A DNA stretch of 64,000 nt from Moringa oleifera (Eukaryota > Streptophyta > Magnoliopsida > Brassicales > Moringaceae): the NCBI GenBank assembly GCA_021397835.1, contig JAJFZO010000566.1, forward strand, positions 1,178,001 through 1,242,000. Direction: 5' to 3'. Positions 53,487 through 64,000 of this stretch are shown here, one piece after another. The translations under genes were made by a program, and so were the position numbers. Positions within the stretch are counted from its first letter, which is position 1. Every line of letters starts with the position of its first letter. The notes below the pieces were generated by a model. It saw nothing but the letters and a program-made list of their open reading frames with translations. It had not been told where the DNA came from and ran no database searches.

Positions 53487-56400
53487 ATGGAGCAGAAACA
53501 CATACTGTTGTCAGCGTTGAGCGTCGGGGTTGGAGTCGGGGTGGGGCTCGGGTTGGCTTCGGGCCACACTGTTAGCCAATGGACCGGGAAGGCGTCGAGT
53601 GAAGGCATCACTGGAGACAAGATGGAGCAAGAAATGCTACGGCAAGTGGTTGATGGTAGAGAAAGCAAGGTTACCTTCAACGAATTCCCTTATTATCTGA
53701 GGTCAGTTGTTTATTTAACCTCCTGACGAATTCCCTTATTATCTAAGGTCAGTTGTTTATTTAACTTCCTGACGAATATATATATATATAAGAAACTCCT
53801 TAGTCGCTCTGTTTCTGTTCTCGATCATTTGAAAATACCGTTTATTAGACGACTAAAATTATTACATATCAGTTTAATAATTCTTTTCGTATTGCATCTT
53901 TCTTTTCATGCGATTATGTTTACCTTGCCATTTGGTTTGTTTCATATTTTGCTACTCTCTCTGTTTTTGCTTTCCCTCTCTTCGCCTCTTTTCTGATGAA
54001 TGGATTGGCTTTGGCATTAATTGCTTTTGAAGAGAACAATTCAGCAGCTTGGTCTCCCAAAGCAAAGATTTCTGTTTTTTCTTGAACTTAATTTGAAGAG
54101 ATGTTGCTATGATAGGGTCGCACTCTGAAAAAAATGAAATTTCATTGTTCTGTTTAGTGTATGAGTGCTGTCCCACTTTGATCTCGAGAATATGGAGTGT
54201 GGTTCTCGGTGAAAATCCTAAACAAAGCGCAATCGACTTTGGTTTTGACCATACTAGATCGATATTAACGGGTCTTCCAGTGGATAAAGACCAACACCAG
54301 AGTATAATATTGTATTGCTGGTTTGCATGTTGGAATTTTAAGGCCATGCTGATGTCAGGCTCTGAATGTTGTACTTGTTTAACTTTGCCAAGTGTACATA
54401 TATTCTGACTGCACGTGAGCTGCTGCTTTCTTGGACCTTGAATTGAGAGTTTTCTTGGTTTGTAATATTATATAATATATTTTAGATATTTGTCTTTCCC
54501 GATGTTGTTATCGTGTCGTTTTCCGAGATGCAAGGGTGTGCAGAGAATCATTTCTTTCTCTGGAAGTACTTACCCTCTGCCACCCTCTTGACTCCCCTGT
54601 TACTAGGACTTGTTAGGGTTGGCATCTGTTTTTTCTCTATGCAAAAACTGGGGAATAAACAGAGTTTTACTCTTAATCATCCAGCCAGTATTAGATGTTT
54701 TAAACATGTTTAATGTTAAACAAAGGATTAAAGAGAGCCTTAATGATTTTTTCTTTCTGGGGCAATTGGGAGATATGTGTGTGCTTATATTGTCAATCAT
54801 GTGAACTTGATTTGAGTGGCTCTGCCTCAATTTATTTCAACAGCCGTATACCATCATGGTTTAACAATGAAGATTGTAATCAATATCTAGTTCATAAGAT
54901 GTCATCTCTATCATGTCGTCCATAGCTTAATGTAGTGTCAACTAAATCTGTAATGGTCGGACAGTAAGGTAATTTAGTGGTCTGGTGTAATATTTGCTTG
55001 TGGTAATCAATGTGGAGTCTCACAGCAAAAGCTGAAGTGGGGCAATTATTTTCAGTGAAACAGCTCCGTAAAATTCGCCGTTTTCTTTAAAGAATATGCA
55101 ATCGCATACTGATGATTTGTCACTATTTGCATGAATATGACCTTGTTATTGAACTATACTTGGTTTGATGTGGTTGTCTCGCTGATTGCAATGACAGTGA
55201 GCAGACTCGGGTGTTGCTAACGAGTGCTGCCTATGTCCATTTGAAGCATGCTGATGTTTCTAAGTATACGAGGAATCTTTCCCCTGCTAGTCGGGCTGTT
55301 TTGCTCTCGGGACCTGCAGGTTGATATCCCAGAAGTAGTGATCTAAATTCACTATACTTACTTTTCCTCATTGGCATCCTTGAACAAGTAATGATTGCTT
55401 GTATTTTTCTGACCTTGAAGAACTTTACCAACAAATGCTCGCTAAGGCTCTAGCCCACTACTTTGAAGCGAAGTTGCTGCTGTTAGATTTAACTGAATTT
55501 TCATTAAAGGTGAGTAGGCAAAGTTACTTCCTTCTAGCAACCCACTTCGGTTTTTAATTTTCATTTCTTGGTAGTTGAAGTGCTGTCCTGTACAGGTCCA
55601 GAGCAAATATGGTAGTGTCAACAAAGAACCTGTAAGTATTTATCTAATGCCCATATTCTTCATGTGTATTACATGCACTGGGTTAGTTTTTAGCAGTAGA
55701 GAGCCTCGCCCTGTCTGTGGAGCTTCAAAAAGCAACACATTTACTTTTTTCACCTTTTTTTTTTGAAGAAAAAGAGTCCTTAATTCAGCTTCTATATTCT
55801 GTCCTGTAGTCTTTTAAGAGGTCCACTTCTGAGTCGACACTGGAGCGGTTGTCCGGTCTACTTGGGTCATTTTCACTCCTTTCGCAGAAGGAAGAACTGA
55901 AAGGTACATTGAGACTCTTTGCCTTATATTTATTCTGTTTTTCATGTGAATTAAACTAAAGCAGCTAAAAAAGAGTCAGTTACAAAGCTTCATGTGCTTG
56001 TTCTTCGGGGCTGTGAATAGCAGAAAGTTGGGGCCAATGTCCTGGATGACTTATTTTAGATTTTTTCTGTTCAGGCACATTAAGGAGGCAAAGCAGCGGA
56101 GTGGATATCTCATCAAGGTATTCTAGCAAGATTTATTTTATTAATAACCTACAAGTTTTCAGATTAGCTGTGGTTTCTGTCTTGTTTATTCTGACAAAAA
56201 GAGTTATCGTGTTCCTCATTGCAGTGGACTGGATGGCTCTTGTAATCCTGCAAAGTTACGTAGAAATGCTTCTGTCTCATCTAACATCAGTAGCCTTGCA
56301 TCTCAATGCACTCCTGCAAACTCAGGTTTGTTCCTGGTATTTATATTACATGAACTCACTAGTACATAGGTTCTGAAGAAATGAATTTTGGTGAACTATG

Positions 56401-59344
56401 CTTTCATTTCATGCGTACATAATTGTTTTATGCTTGGTATTCCAGTTTTCTGGTTTCCTTTTGCTGCCTTTAACTTCCTTCATTCTTTTTCCCCCACAGC
56501 TTCTCTAAAGTGCACAAGCAGTTGGTGCTTTGATGATAAGCTTCTTATACAGTCTCTTTACAAGGTATTATTCTTCAGGCAATATTATCAAATATAAAGT
56601 ACAGGTTTTTGGCTTTGATTTCTCCGCTAGTACTAGGAAATGAATTATCTGTTATTGCTTTAGGAAGCAATCAATGGGTGAATATAAATTTTGAGTTGAC
56701 TTGCAGGTCCTGGTTTATGTCTCCAAAACCAGTCCCGTTGTGCTGTATCTCCGGGATGTGGATAAGCTCTTATTTAGGTCACAGAGGATATATAACTTGT
56801 TTCAGAAAATGTTGAAGAAACTTTCTGGATCAGTTTTGATCCTTGGTTCACGAGTTGTAAATCTAAGCAATGAGTACAGAGAGTTAGATGAGAGGCTTAC
56901 CGCACTTTTCCCTTATAACATTGAGATCAGGCCCCCGGAGGATGAAAACCATCTAGTCAGCTGGAAGTCTCAGCTGGAGGAGGACATGAAGATGATCCGA
57001 GCTCAGGATAATAGAAATCACATCACGGAAGTACTTTCTGCAAATGATCTTGATTGTGATGATCTGTATTCAGTCGCGTTTGCGGATACGATGGCCCTTA
57101 GTAATTACATAGAAGAGATCGTGGTTTCTGCAATTTCTTATCATTTAATGAATAACAAAGATCCTGAATACAGAAATGGGAAACTTGTTATATCATCCAA
57201 GAGGTAAGATCAGTACTTCTGTGATTGCGACCCATAGTATTCACTGCATGTATATACTAACTGTATCTTTCGCAAACCAGTTTGTCCCATGGATTGAGCA
57301 TTTTTCAGGAAGGCAAATCAGATGGCGAAGGTAGATTAAAGTTGGAAGCACAAGCGGAGGCATCTAAGGTCTGTAACACGCGTTCTTTCATGAATATTTA
57401 ATTGATGAACTGCACAGGTAGATTACTAATGGGGGCTGTTCATGACTCCTGTCAACTATATAGGGAGCGGGAAGTGAAGGGGCCACTGGCATGAAGCCTG
57501 AAGCCAAAGCTGAAAGTGCAACTCCTGAAAACAAAAATGAAACAGAGAAAACTACCTCTGCAGCGAAGACAGGTGCAGAAAATCCAGCAGCAGCCTCAAA
57601 AGTTCCTGTGAGTTTTTTTTCCCTCTCTTAATTTGCGCCTGATACGTAATGCCTGAACACTGTTGGATTGAGTCTAAAGAGCTAGCAGATCTCATGGAGA
57701 AGGTTATGAAGAATCAAGTGATTATCTTTTAATTGTTCCTAGGCAGTCATTATTCTTGGTTTCACTTATACAACTTAATTGTTTCTATCATTTATATTTC
57801 TCTCCTTGATGCCTTTTCAACAGGCATTTATGCAAAACGATAACTCCTATTTTCTTAACAGGATGTTCCTCCCGACAATGAATTTGAAAAGCGCATAAGG
57901 CCAGAGGTCATACCAGCAAATGAGATTGGCGTATCATTTGAAGATATAGGTGCCTTGGAAGAGATCAAAGAATCACTTCAGGAATTAGTGATGCTTCCTC
58001 TTCGAAGGCCTGATCTCTTTAAAGGAGGGCTCTTAAAGCCCTGCAGAGGAATCCTGCTGTTTGGACCTCCTGGCACTGGTAAGACGATGCTGGCCAAAGC
58101 CATCGCCAAGGAGGCTGGAGCAAGCTTCATTAATGTATCTATGTCTACTATTACATCTAAATGGTTTGGAGAAGATGAGAAAAATGTCCGAGCTTTGTTC
58201 ACACTAGCAGCCAAGGTTTCTCCCACTATTATTTTTGTAGACGAAGTTGATAGCATGCTGGGGCAACGTACTAGGGTGGGGGAGCACGAAGCCATGCGGA
58301 AGATAAAGAATGAGTTTATGACTCACTGGGATGGGCTCTTGACAAAGCCAGGCGAGCGCATCCTTGTTCTTGCTGCAACCAATAGGCCATTTGACCTTGA
58401 TGAAGCAATTATCAGGCGTTTTGAGAGGAGGTATGCGCTACTGCCTATTATCGCTTTTATTATGTGAGGAAGAAAAGATATCACAGCATTATTTATTTTC
58501 TCTTTAATTTAACTCTTAAAATCCATAAGAAAGGATGTAGTAGCACATGCTAGTTAATCAAATTGTTTGATAGTAACTTTCACCTGTTCTAATTATTGGT
58601 GTATGAATCAGGATCATGGTGGGACTTCCATCTGTAGAGAACAGGGAAATGATAATGAAAACTCTTTTGGCGAAAGAGAAAGCAGAAGAACTAGACTTCA
58701 AGGAGCTTGCAACTATGACAGAAGGGTACACTGGAAGTGACCTCAAGGTTTGCATTTCTGTTGGTTTAGTATTTTCAAATTAATTCGTGAATCAGGGGTT
58801 TTTAACCGTAGGTTGCTTCGTAAACAGAACCTCTGTATGACAGCAGCATATCGACCAGTTAGGGAGCTAATACAGCAGGAGAGACTAAAGGACATGGTTA
58901 GTGTATCTCATCTCCCATGGTTTTCTACTCCTGCTACCTTTTCTCTATGACCAAAGAAGGACTTTATACTTGTTTGAATCACCTAAGATTTGGTTGTGCG
59001 TGAACTTCTGTTTACAGAAAAAGAAGCAAAGAGCTGTGGAAGAGCAGAAGTCAGACAATGCTTCATGTACAAAAGAAGATGGTAACGAGCAAAGAGTGAT
59101 CACTCTGAGGCCATTAAACATGGAAGATTTCAGGGTAGCAAAGAATCAGGTAGAAACAATCTCTTTCTCCCTCGGCTTGCTCAAGGATTACACCATTCAT
59201 GATGGTATATATATACTTGCTGTAATGCAGGTTGCAGCCAGCTTTGCAGCTGAAGGATCTATAATGAGCGAGTTAAAGCAGTGGAATGATTTGTATGGTG
59301 AGGGGGGTTCAAGGAAGAAAGAGCAGTTATCTTACTTCTTATAA
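53487..59344 (+). CDS. DAA1: AAA+ ATPase, DAA1-like (katanin/spastin/MSP1 type)
   Basis: Sixteen exons give 837 residues: 53487-53701, 55198-55319, 55421-55509, 55596-55631, 55810-55903, 56075-56117, 56225-56325, 56500-56564, 56707-57203, 57281-57368, 57464-57607, 57862-58430, 58612-58747, 58828-58896, 59018-59149, 59231-59344. The N-terminus has a Gly/Val-rich hydrophobic segment (about 5-26), a possible membrane anchor. A plant-specific region of about 450 residues follows, then an acidic/Ala-rich linker and one AAA domain: Walker A GPPGTGKT (566-573), Walker B IIFVDEVD (Asp625, Glu626), sensor AATN and arginine finger RRFERR. It ends [15 protein letters not shown]. It matches Arabidopsis DAA1 (At1g64110, DUO1-activated ATPase 1, sperm-cell expressed) and relatives At4g28000/At5g52882. 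All ATPase residues are intact. Exons 4 and 6, in poorly conserved stretches, are the least certain. Confidence 0.92.
53680..53776. repeat. 46-bp tandem duplication across exon 1 splice donor
   Basis: CGAATTCCCTTATTATCT begins at 53681 and again at 53727, with a third partial start (CGAAT) at 53773, giving an exact 46-bp period. The two full copies differ at very few positions. Each copy has a splice donor: CTGAG|GTCAGT at 53701 and CTAAG|GTCAGT at 53747. Confidence 0.9.
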
Positions 59345-61137
59345 GGCACCAGCTGGTACACCCATGCTCACCTTCCCAACCATGCACCAGCTAGTAGAAC
59401 CATGCTCACATTCCCAACCACGTTTGAGACCAAAGCTCTCCCCTAAGGCAGCAGGCACTGCAACCATGCTCACATTCCCAACCACGTCTGAGGCCAAAGC
59501 TCCTCAATCTCTGTCACTTTTACTACAAGTTAAGCTTTAGCAAACATGTAAACTTTGAGAGATGATGAACAGACAAGAATCAAAGGAAATGTTAAAGAGG
59601 TTTCTAGGAAGACAAGCTAAGTTATGGCGTTTTATCAGACAACTCGTCTTTATTTGAGTCTGTGTACTGTACATATGGCAGAAATATTTGCTTGTGATTA
59701 GGGACTCTGTGTGATTCCATGTCATTTTCAGCTATGAACTAGTAAGATAATGGACTTTTTCTAGAGTAAGAAAGATAAACATAGAAAAGAAACAGATGAT
59801 AAGACGTACCTAGCTAAGTCACCCTTCATCAGTCCTTCCAGAGCTCATTGCCATTGGATATGAAAATCAAAGAGAAGCTCTGCCGAACACCACTTTACAA
59901 TTGAATATGACGAGTATGTGATTTGTTCTTTATTTTGTCTCATTTTGACCATCAAGAAGGTTGGAAGGCTTATGGCAATTCGGGGATAATTACTACTTGC
60001 CCTATGAGAGTTTGCACGTGGTGACTTGGTGGCTATGTGGGCGTCAATAACAACCTTCAGACAAAGTCACAGTTCTTTGATTAAAACAGCTTCTATTTTC
60101 AAGTCCATGCTAGAGTATCTTGTTATTCAGTAATTTGCTCTCATTAGTGGTGCCACTTTTCATACTCAACATTCATTTTCTATCTTATATATATGTGTGT
60201 GTGTTTGTCTTTTGTTTGAGAAAAGGGGCAGATTAGCCTTCCAGCTTCTAGACTATTCAGACACTTGAACCTAATTGATCAGGACCATGTGACTACACAT
60301 TAGCCACTGTACCTTGTGTCTGCTCATAATGAGATTATTTATGCATTGTGAATGTGGAAAGTCCTCTTTGTCTACAGTCTTGATGCATATCTTAAGGGGC
60401 GGGATTACGATTTCCCAAAATGTCTTATGCAGCTCCCAGAACAATTCACTCAGGTCATCCTAAGGCAAGGTTCACATGCTCGATATAATTGAGTATGAAA
60501 AGTTAACATCCTGCCTCAACCCTAATCAGTCATCACTCGGGTAACTCCCATATGTTAAAGTTCTGCTCAGACAGACCTAACTTCTGACTGAAATCCTTAC
60601 CTCCTGTTAAGGCCAACATAAACCATCAAAGCTGCACTCCTAATCCCAATGCACAATGAGACACAGGACCTATGGCTTGCAGCACCTCTAAATCCCAAAG
60701 CTGCCTGTGGTGAAGTTTACTGCGGAATTATCATCACAGTTTTTACCTTCGAATGCTTCTTTCAACAATAGCAGCAGAAGCATGCTTCTCATTATGAATC
60801 CAGGCATCCAAAAAATGTACATGATCTAAACAAGTCAAAACTTCAAAAAGAAAAGTTGCAAGTTAAAATTCATTGTACAATGAACTAACTGATAAGCAAT
60901 ATGATAAATATATCACTGACCACTCATAGCAGATAGATCCATGGAAGAGCTACCATGTGCGCAGCACAACCAATATGAAAAATCCATATTCATCCACATC
61001 GGGAACCCAGACTCCAGAAAAACAAAACAACAGAACAGGGTTCTAGCCAATACTGGATAAGATTTCACAACAGCTTCACGAAACACAGCTACCAAATGTA
61101 TGCAAGAACCTAAGCATGAGCAAGAACATAAACCATC
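59345..61137. other. 3' flanks of convergent DAA1-like and reticulon genes
   Basis: The DAA1-like 3' UTR begins with a short repeat (described separately). Downstream, ordinary unique sequence includes a short TG run near 60196. The minus-strand reticulon gene's 3' UTR lies at the right. No other gene is recognised. Confidence 0.5.
59361..59503 (+). repeat. Three-copy imperfect repeat in DAA1-like 3' UTR
   Basis: CCATGCTCAMMTTCCCAACCAYG occurs at 59361 (diverged), 59399 and 59463. Copies 2 and 3 extend together through GTYTGAGRCCAAAGCTC, 64 bp apart. It starts 17 bp after the stop codon, so it is transcribed. Confidence 0.75.
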
Positions 61138-62893
61138 CTAAGCCTTCTTCTTGTCCTTTGACAGTCCCCTGGGAATCTTACTCAAAACCTTTGCATCAAA
61201 AACTGCATACTGCTTCTTGATCTCAGCCATTGCCTTCTCAGCAAATGAGTCAACATGATCCTCGTACTTCTCATAAAACACAGGGACAGTATGAAGTAGC
61301 ACGAAACCTGATTTGCCAGACAAAAACTCTATGTCAATAACTATTACAGACTCTAACATAAAATAAACAACAATAACACATGAAGTATTACCTATATAGA
61401 ACAAGGTCAAGAAGTTGCACCAGCTCCCCACAATAGACAAAACCCACAAGCCAGCAATCACCTAATCAATCACAATAAATTTCTGTTATCATGAGCTACA
61501 CGATGTGCATGTTTAGAAAGCATATTTGCTCAAATCTTCAAAGCCATTACACTACAAAGATTGCCAAGTGTGCCTAAATTTCCAACAGGTACTACTAAGC
61601 ATTTTTATCCACAAACATGGATATCAACAAGCAAAAAGTTATAAACGTACAGATAGGAACTTCTTCAGATCTCTCCCAGATGCAATATCCCTCAAAACAG
61701 CAAAGGCACGGTTGATCTCAATCCTAAGTGCAGAAGCAACCTGTAGAACTGGATCCTCAGGGATATGAAATTCTGGAATGCGTGGTGGGGACCTAATGTT
61801 CAACAATTTTAGCAAAGTGAATCATGAAAATGCAGACATGTAAATAAAAACACACATTACCAAATTTAATGGAATATGAACACGAGACCAATAGCTTACT
61901 TGTTAATGAAGGTGCTTGCATTAGACCATAAGAACAGCACTGCAAGAGCAAGAATCAAGCAGTGGCAGACCAGAGTGAGAAGGTGATATTCAAGCAATTC
62001 AAAGAGGATCCAGATTGCGGTTGCACCACCAAGCACTCCTCCTGATATCTTCTTGTTCCTCCACAGGAAAATATCAGCCGCTATTGCAAATTCCATCAAA
62101 CCAAATCCATATTAGACAGAGACAAAGATTGATAGCAAGAAAAAGAAATGGCAGGCAGTATATGTCTACCAGTTTGAAATATGATTAATTAAGCAAGGTA
62201 AGAGAACAAACCAAAAAGCAAGATAATCATTAAGCTTTAACCATACCTATTCCTTTTTCTTCAAAAAAGAACTACAGTTAATATTTGGCTCAACTTTAAT
62301 AAAGCCTGAGAACACTGGTAACGGTTTCTACAGCTAAAGTAAAGCTTTATTAAAACCAAAGGCATCTACAAACTTTAACACAAGCTCAATCTAACAATAG
62401 AGCTAGATCTAGATGTTTAATTACCAGCACAAAAATTATAAAACGCATAATAAATCGGGGGAGCCAGGACAGTGGATAGTGTGTTTAAGCATATTCAATC
62501 CATAACCCCTCAATTTCAGATTTCAACTTAAAGCATAAGATTCCAGGAATGTCATTTCTCTTTCACATCATCAGCCAAAAAAAAAATGAAGAACGGAAAT
62601 AAAATTTTTACTCGCTAGAACACTAAGCTCCGGATTACAGCGCCAAATTGATAATATAAACAAAATAAAATAAAAATGGAGATCGACATACGTTTTCCAC
62701 CACCGAGAACCTTGTGAACAGGCTTCTCCCTTCCAAAAAGCCGATAAATCTTCGACTTGATGGAGGATTCAGATGGCTTCTTGTCGTCGTCAGAATCAGA
62801 AGACGAGGACGAATCGTGGCCGTGGATCTTCTCCGATATCTTCTCCATCATCGATTCAACAACCGATTCCTCCTGCTTATGCTCCTCCGCCAT
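61138..62893 (-). CDS. RTNLB3: Reticulon-like protein B (RTNLB3-type)
   Basis: Five exons on the minus strand give 254 residues: 62692-62893, 61900-62080, 61651-61792, 61392-61461, 61138-61307. Reticulons shape tubular ER by inserting two long hydrophobic hairpins. The N-terminal cytosolic part ([10 protein letters not shown], an acidic Ser/Asp run at about 27-45, then [19 protein letters not shown]) leads into the reticulon domain from about residue 68: [15 protein letters not shown], hydrophobic hairpin 1, a loop ([21 protein letters not shown]), hairpin 2 ([15 protein letters not shown]) and a Lys-rich tail ending KKKA. Length and sequence agree closely with Arabidopsis RTNLB3 (At1g64090) as I recall it, which is a few genes from DAA1 there too. 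The related RTNLB1/2/4 are alternatives. Confidence 0.92.
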
Positions 62894-63219
62894 GGTCCCT
62901 CTCTCTGTGTCTCCCCGAAAACCCAACAATCTGATCCAAAAACCCTAGCGTCCGTTTCGAAACGAGTTTAACGCCAGAAGAAACTCCCAGAGAAAGCGAG
63001 AAACACACTATCCTTGCTCTCTTTCTTATGGAGCAAATCGGTCTAAATAGGGGAGCACGTAACATATACAATCTCTTCCGTTGAAACTAGATTCGATCTC
63101 AGCCGTCCATGGTTCGGATCCGGAAGCTGCCAGTTTAGAGTAACCCGAAACCCAAAACGGAGGATTAACTCCCGTTTTCACTTGGACGGAGACGCCGTTA
63201 ATAAACCCTCAAAACTATA

Positions 63220-63306
63220 CACGTGGCCACGGGAAGATCATTGGTAATTTGAAACGGGAGTGCGGCAAGGTGCAGCAGAGCTGGGTCAGCCGTATGCTGA
63301 CACGTG
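63220..63306 (-). promoter_or_regulatory. Two ABRE-like G-boxes upstream of reticulon gene
   Basis: ACACGTGG occurs at 63219-63226 and again at 63300-63307, about 330 and 410 bp upstream of the reticulon ATG. ACACGTGG is a typical ABA-response (ABRE/bZIP) core. Functional assignment is by position only. Confidence 0.5.
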
Positions 63307-63568
63307 GACTTTGTCAATGCCATGAATATCCAAATTTGCAATATTTTTCTCAATTTTGGTAGACAGATGAGATCACATTATTGGGCTCTGCAAACATGGA
63401 ATGGAAACTTAAGCATTAAGAAAAAGGAAGGAAAATAAGACTTGACTTACCATACATCTAATTGGACTTACTGTATGTTTAACTGGACCGACAGTTAACA
63501 GGGTTAGGTGATTGAATTAGTATTTTGCTTGAATTTCAATATCTTATGGCTTTTTTTCTTCCTTTTTC

Positions 63569-63569
63569 T

Positions 63570-63600
<31 letters not shown>

Positions 63601-63601
63601 G
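63569..63601. repeat. T11-G22 homopolymer
   Basis: Eleven T are followed directly by twenty-two G. Next come two direct copies of GAAATACGTAAATC (63601-63614 and 63623-63636). The G run can form a quadruplex; it could also be a sequencing or assembly artefact. Confidence 0.9.
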
Positions 63602-64000
63602 AAATACGTAAATCCAAATACCGAAATACGTAAATCAAATCACAAAGAGATAACAAATGAAAGCTTCTTTGCCCTTTTTATCAAACCAAATTATTAAAGT
63701 TTTAATAGAAACTAAGAGTTACCGAAGTTCTCTAATTTGTATAAGCAGCAGGATTTTGTGCAATTTAAAGCCATAACCTATGGACCTAACCATGCACATG
63801 GAAGTGATCAGAAAGAGAAGCGCCCCACCAAATTTGTGAAGGACAGCTTCCTTCCAGAGAGTCACTAATTATCTTCTAGTGGGTCCAGACAGGAGAACTA
63901 ATCCTCTTGACCAACTTGATATTAAGAGCATCAGAAGGAGAACTAAAGGGCAAAAACTATCTTTAAGTATTAAGGTCCTAATCAGCCTCAAAGGAAAGCT

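Larger units (their letters stand above)
62894..64000. other. Reticulon promoter and right-end spacer
   Basis: A possible TATA-like CTATTTAGA on the minus strand lies at about 63043-63050. G-boxes (CACGTG) are at 63220 and 63301. A T11G22 homopolymer is at 63569-63601. Beyond it no gene is recognised; a short minus-strand frame near 63885-63960 is too small to call. Confidence 0.5.

Noticed and set aside
63885..63960. Short minus-strand frame ending ISSPVWTH
   Set aside because: About 25 codons, no recognisable family, and no splice or start evidence at the window edge.

Overview
This is nuclear DNA of a flowering plant, almost certainly a eudicot. Genes have many short exons with GT..AG introns, the intergenic DNA is very AT-rich, there are two nuclear-type tRNA genes, and every protein-coding gene belongs to a land-plant family. 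A nuclear gene for plastid translation factor IF-1 fits a rosid, a group in which plastid infA has often been lost, but I cannot name the species. No bacterial operon, CRISPR array or virus was seen.

Layout: (1) 1-251, the 3' end of nuclear infA (plastid IF-1). (2) 5.7-11.7 kb, a tandem array of three intronless dirigent genes of the FiDIR1-like type (lignan, pinoresinol-type coupling) with AT-rich spacers; a long-TIR MITE lies in the first spacer. (3) 12.8-17.6 kb, a 12-exon PAM71/GDT1-like chloroplast Mn/Ca transporter. (4) 17.7-22 kb, an AT-rich spacer with a degenerate MITE copy, then a G-box and TCP-motif promoter. (5) 22-27.5 kb, a long leader with uORFs and a single-exon CDS for a loricrin-like/WRKY19-like protein with eleven Cys/His repeats. 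(6) 28.5-31.0 kb (minus), a 6-exon ALMT anion channel. (7) 33.55 kb, tRNA-Gly(UCC). (8) 34.5-37.8 kb, a 9-exon calcium-dependent protein kinase. (9) 40.6-45.7 kb, a 9-exon KUP/HAK/KT potassium transporter whose first coding exon is only the ATG. (10) 46.6-49.4 kb, a chloroplast-targeted CPBP (CAAX-protease-like) membrane protein. (11) 50.3 kb (minus), tRNA-Leu(CAA). (12) 53.5-59.3 kb, a 16-exon AAA ATPase of the DAA1 type. (13) 61.1-62.9 kb (minus), a 5-exon reticulon-like protein (RTNLB3 type).

From memory of Arabidopsis gene positions, the order dirigent - PAM71 - loricrin-like - DAA1 - RTNLB matches At1g64160 to At1g64090. The pairing of infA with dirigent genes matches At4g11175 to At4g11210. 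The window therefore looks like an ancestral segment whose genes were split between two duplicated Arabidopsis regions, with ALMT, CDPK, HAK and CPBP genes also present here.

The genes do not form one pathway. Three products are plastid proteins (IF-1, PAM71, CPBP). Two are ion transporters of the plasma membrane or vacuole (ALMT, HAK), and one is a Ca2+ sensor kinase. The most notable non-genic structures are a long-TIR MITE family in at least two spacers, a 46-bp tandem duplication across the exon 1 splice donor of the DAA1-like gene, a degenerate minisatellite downstream of the CDPK, and a T11G22 homopolymer near the right end. I found no convincing undescribed multi-gene system.
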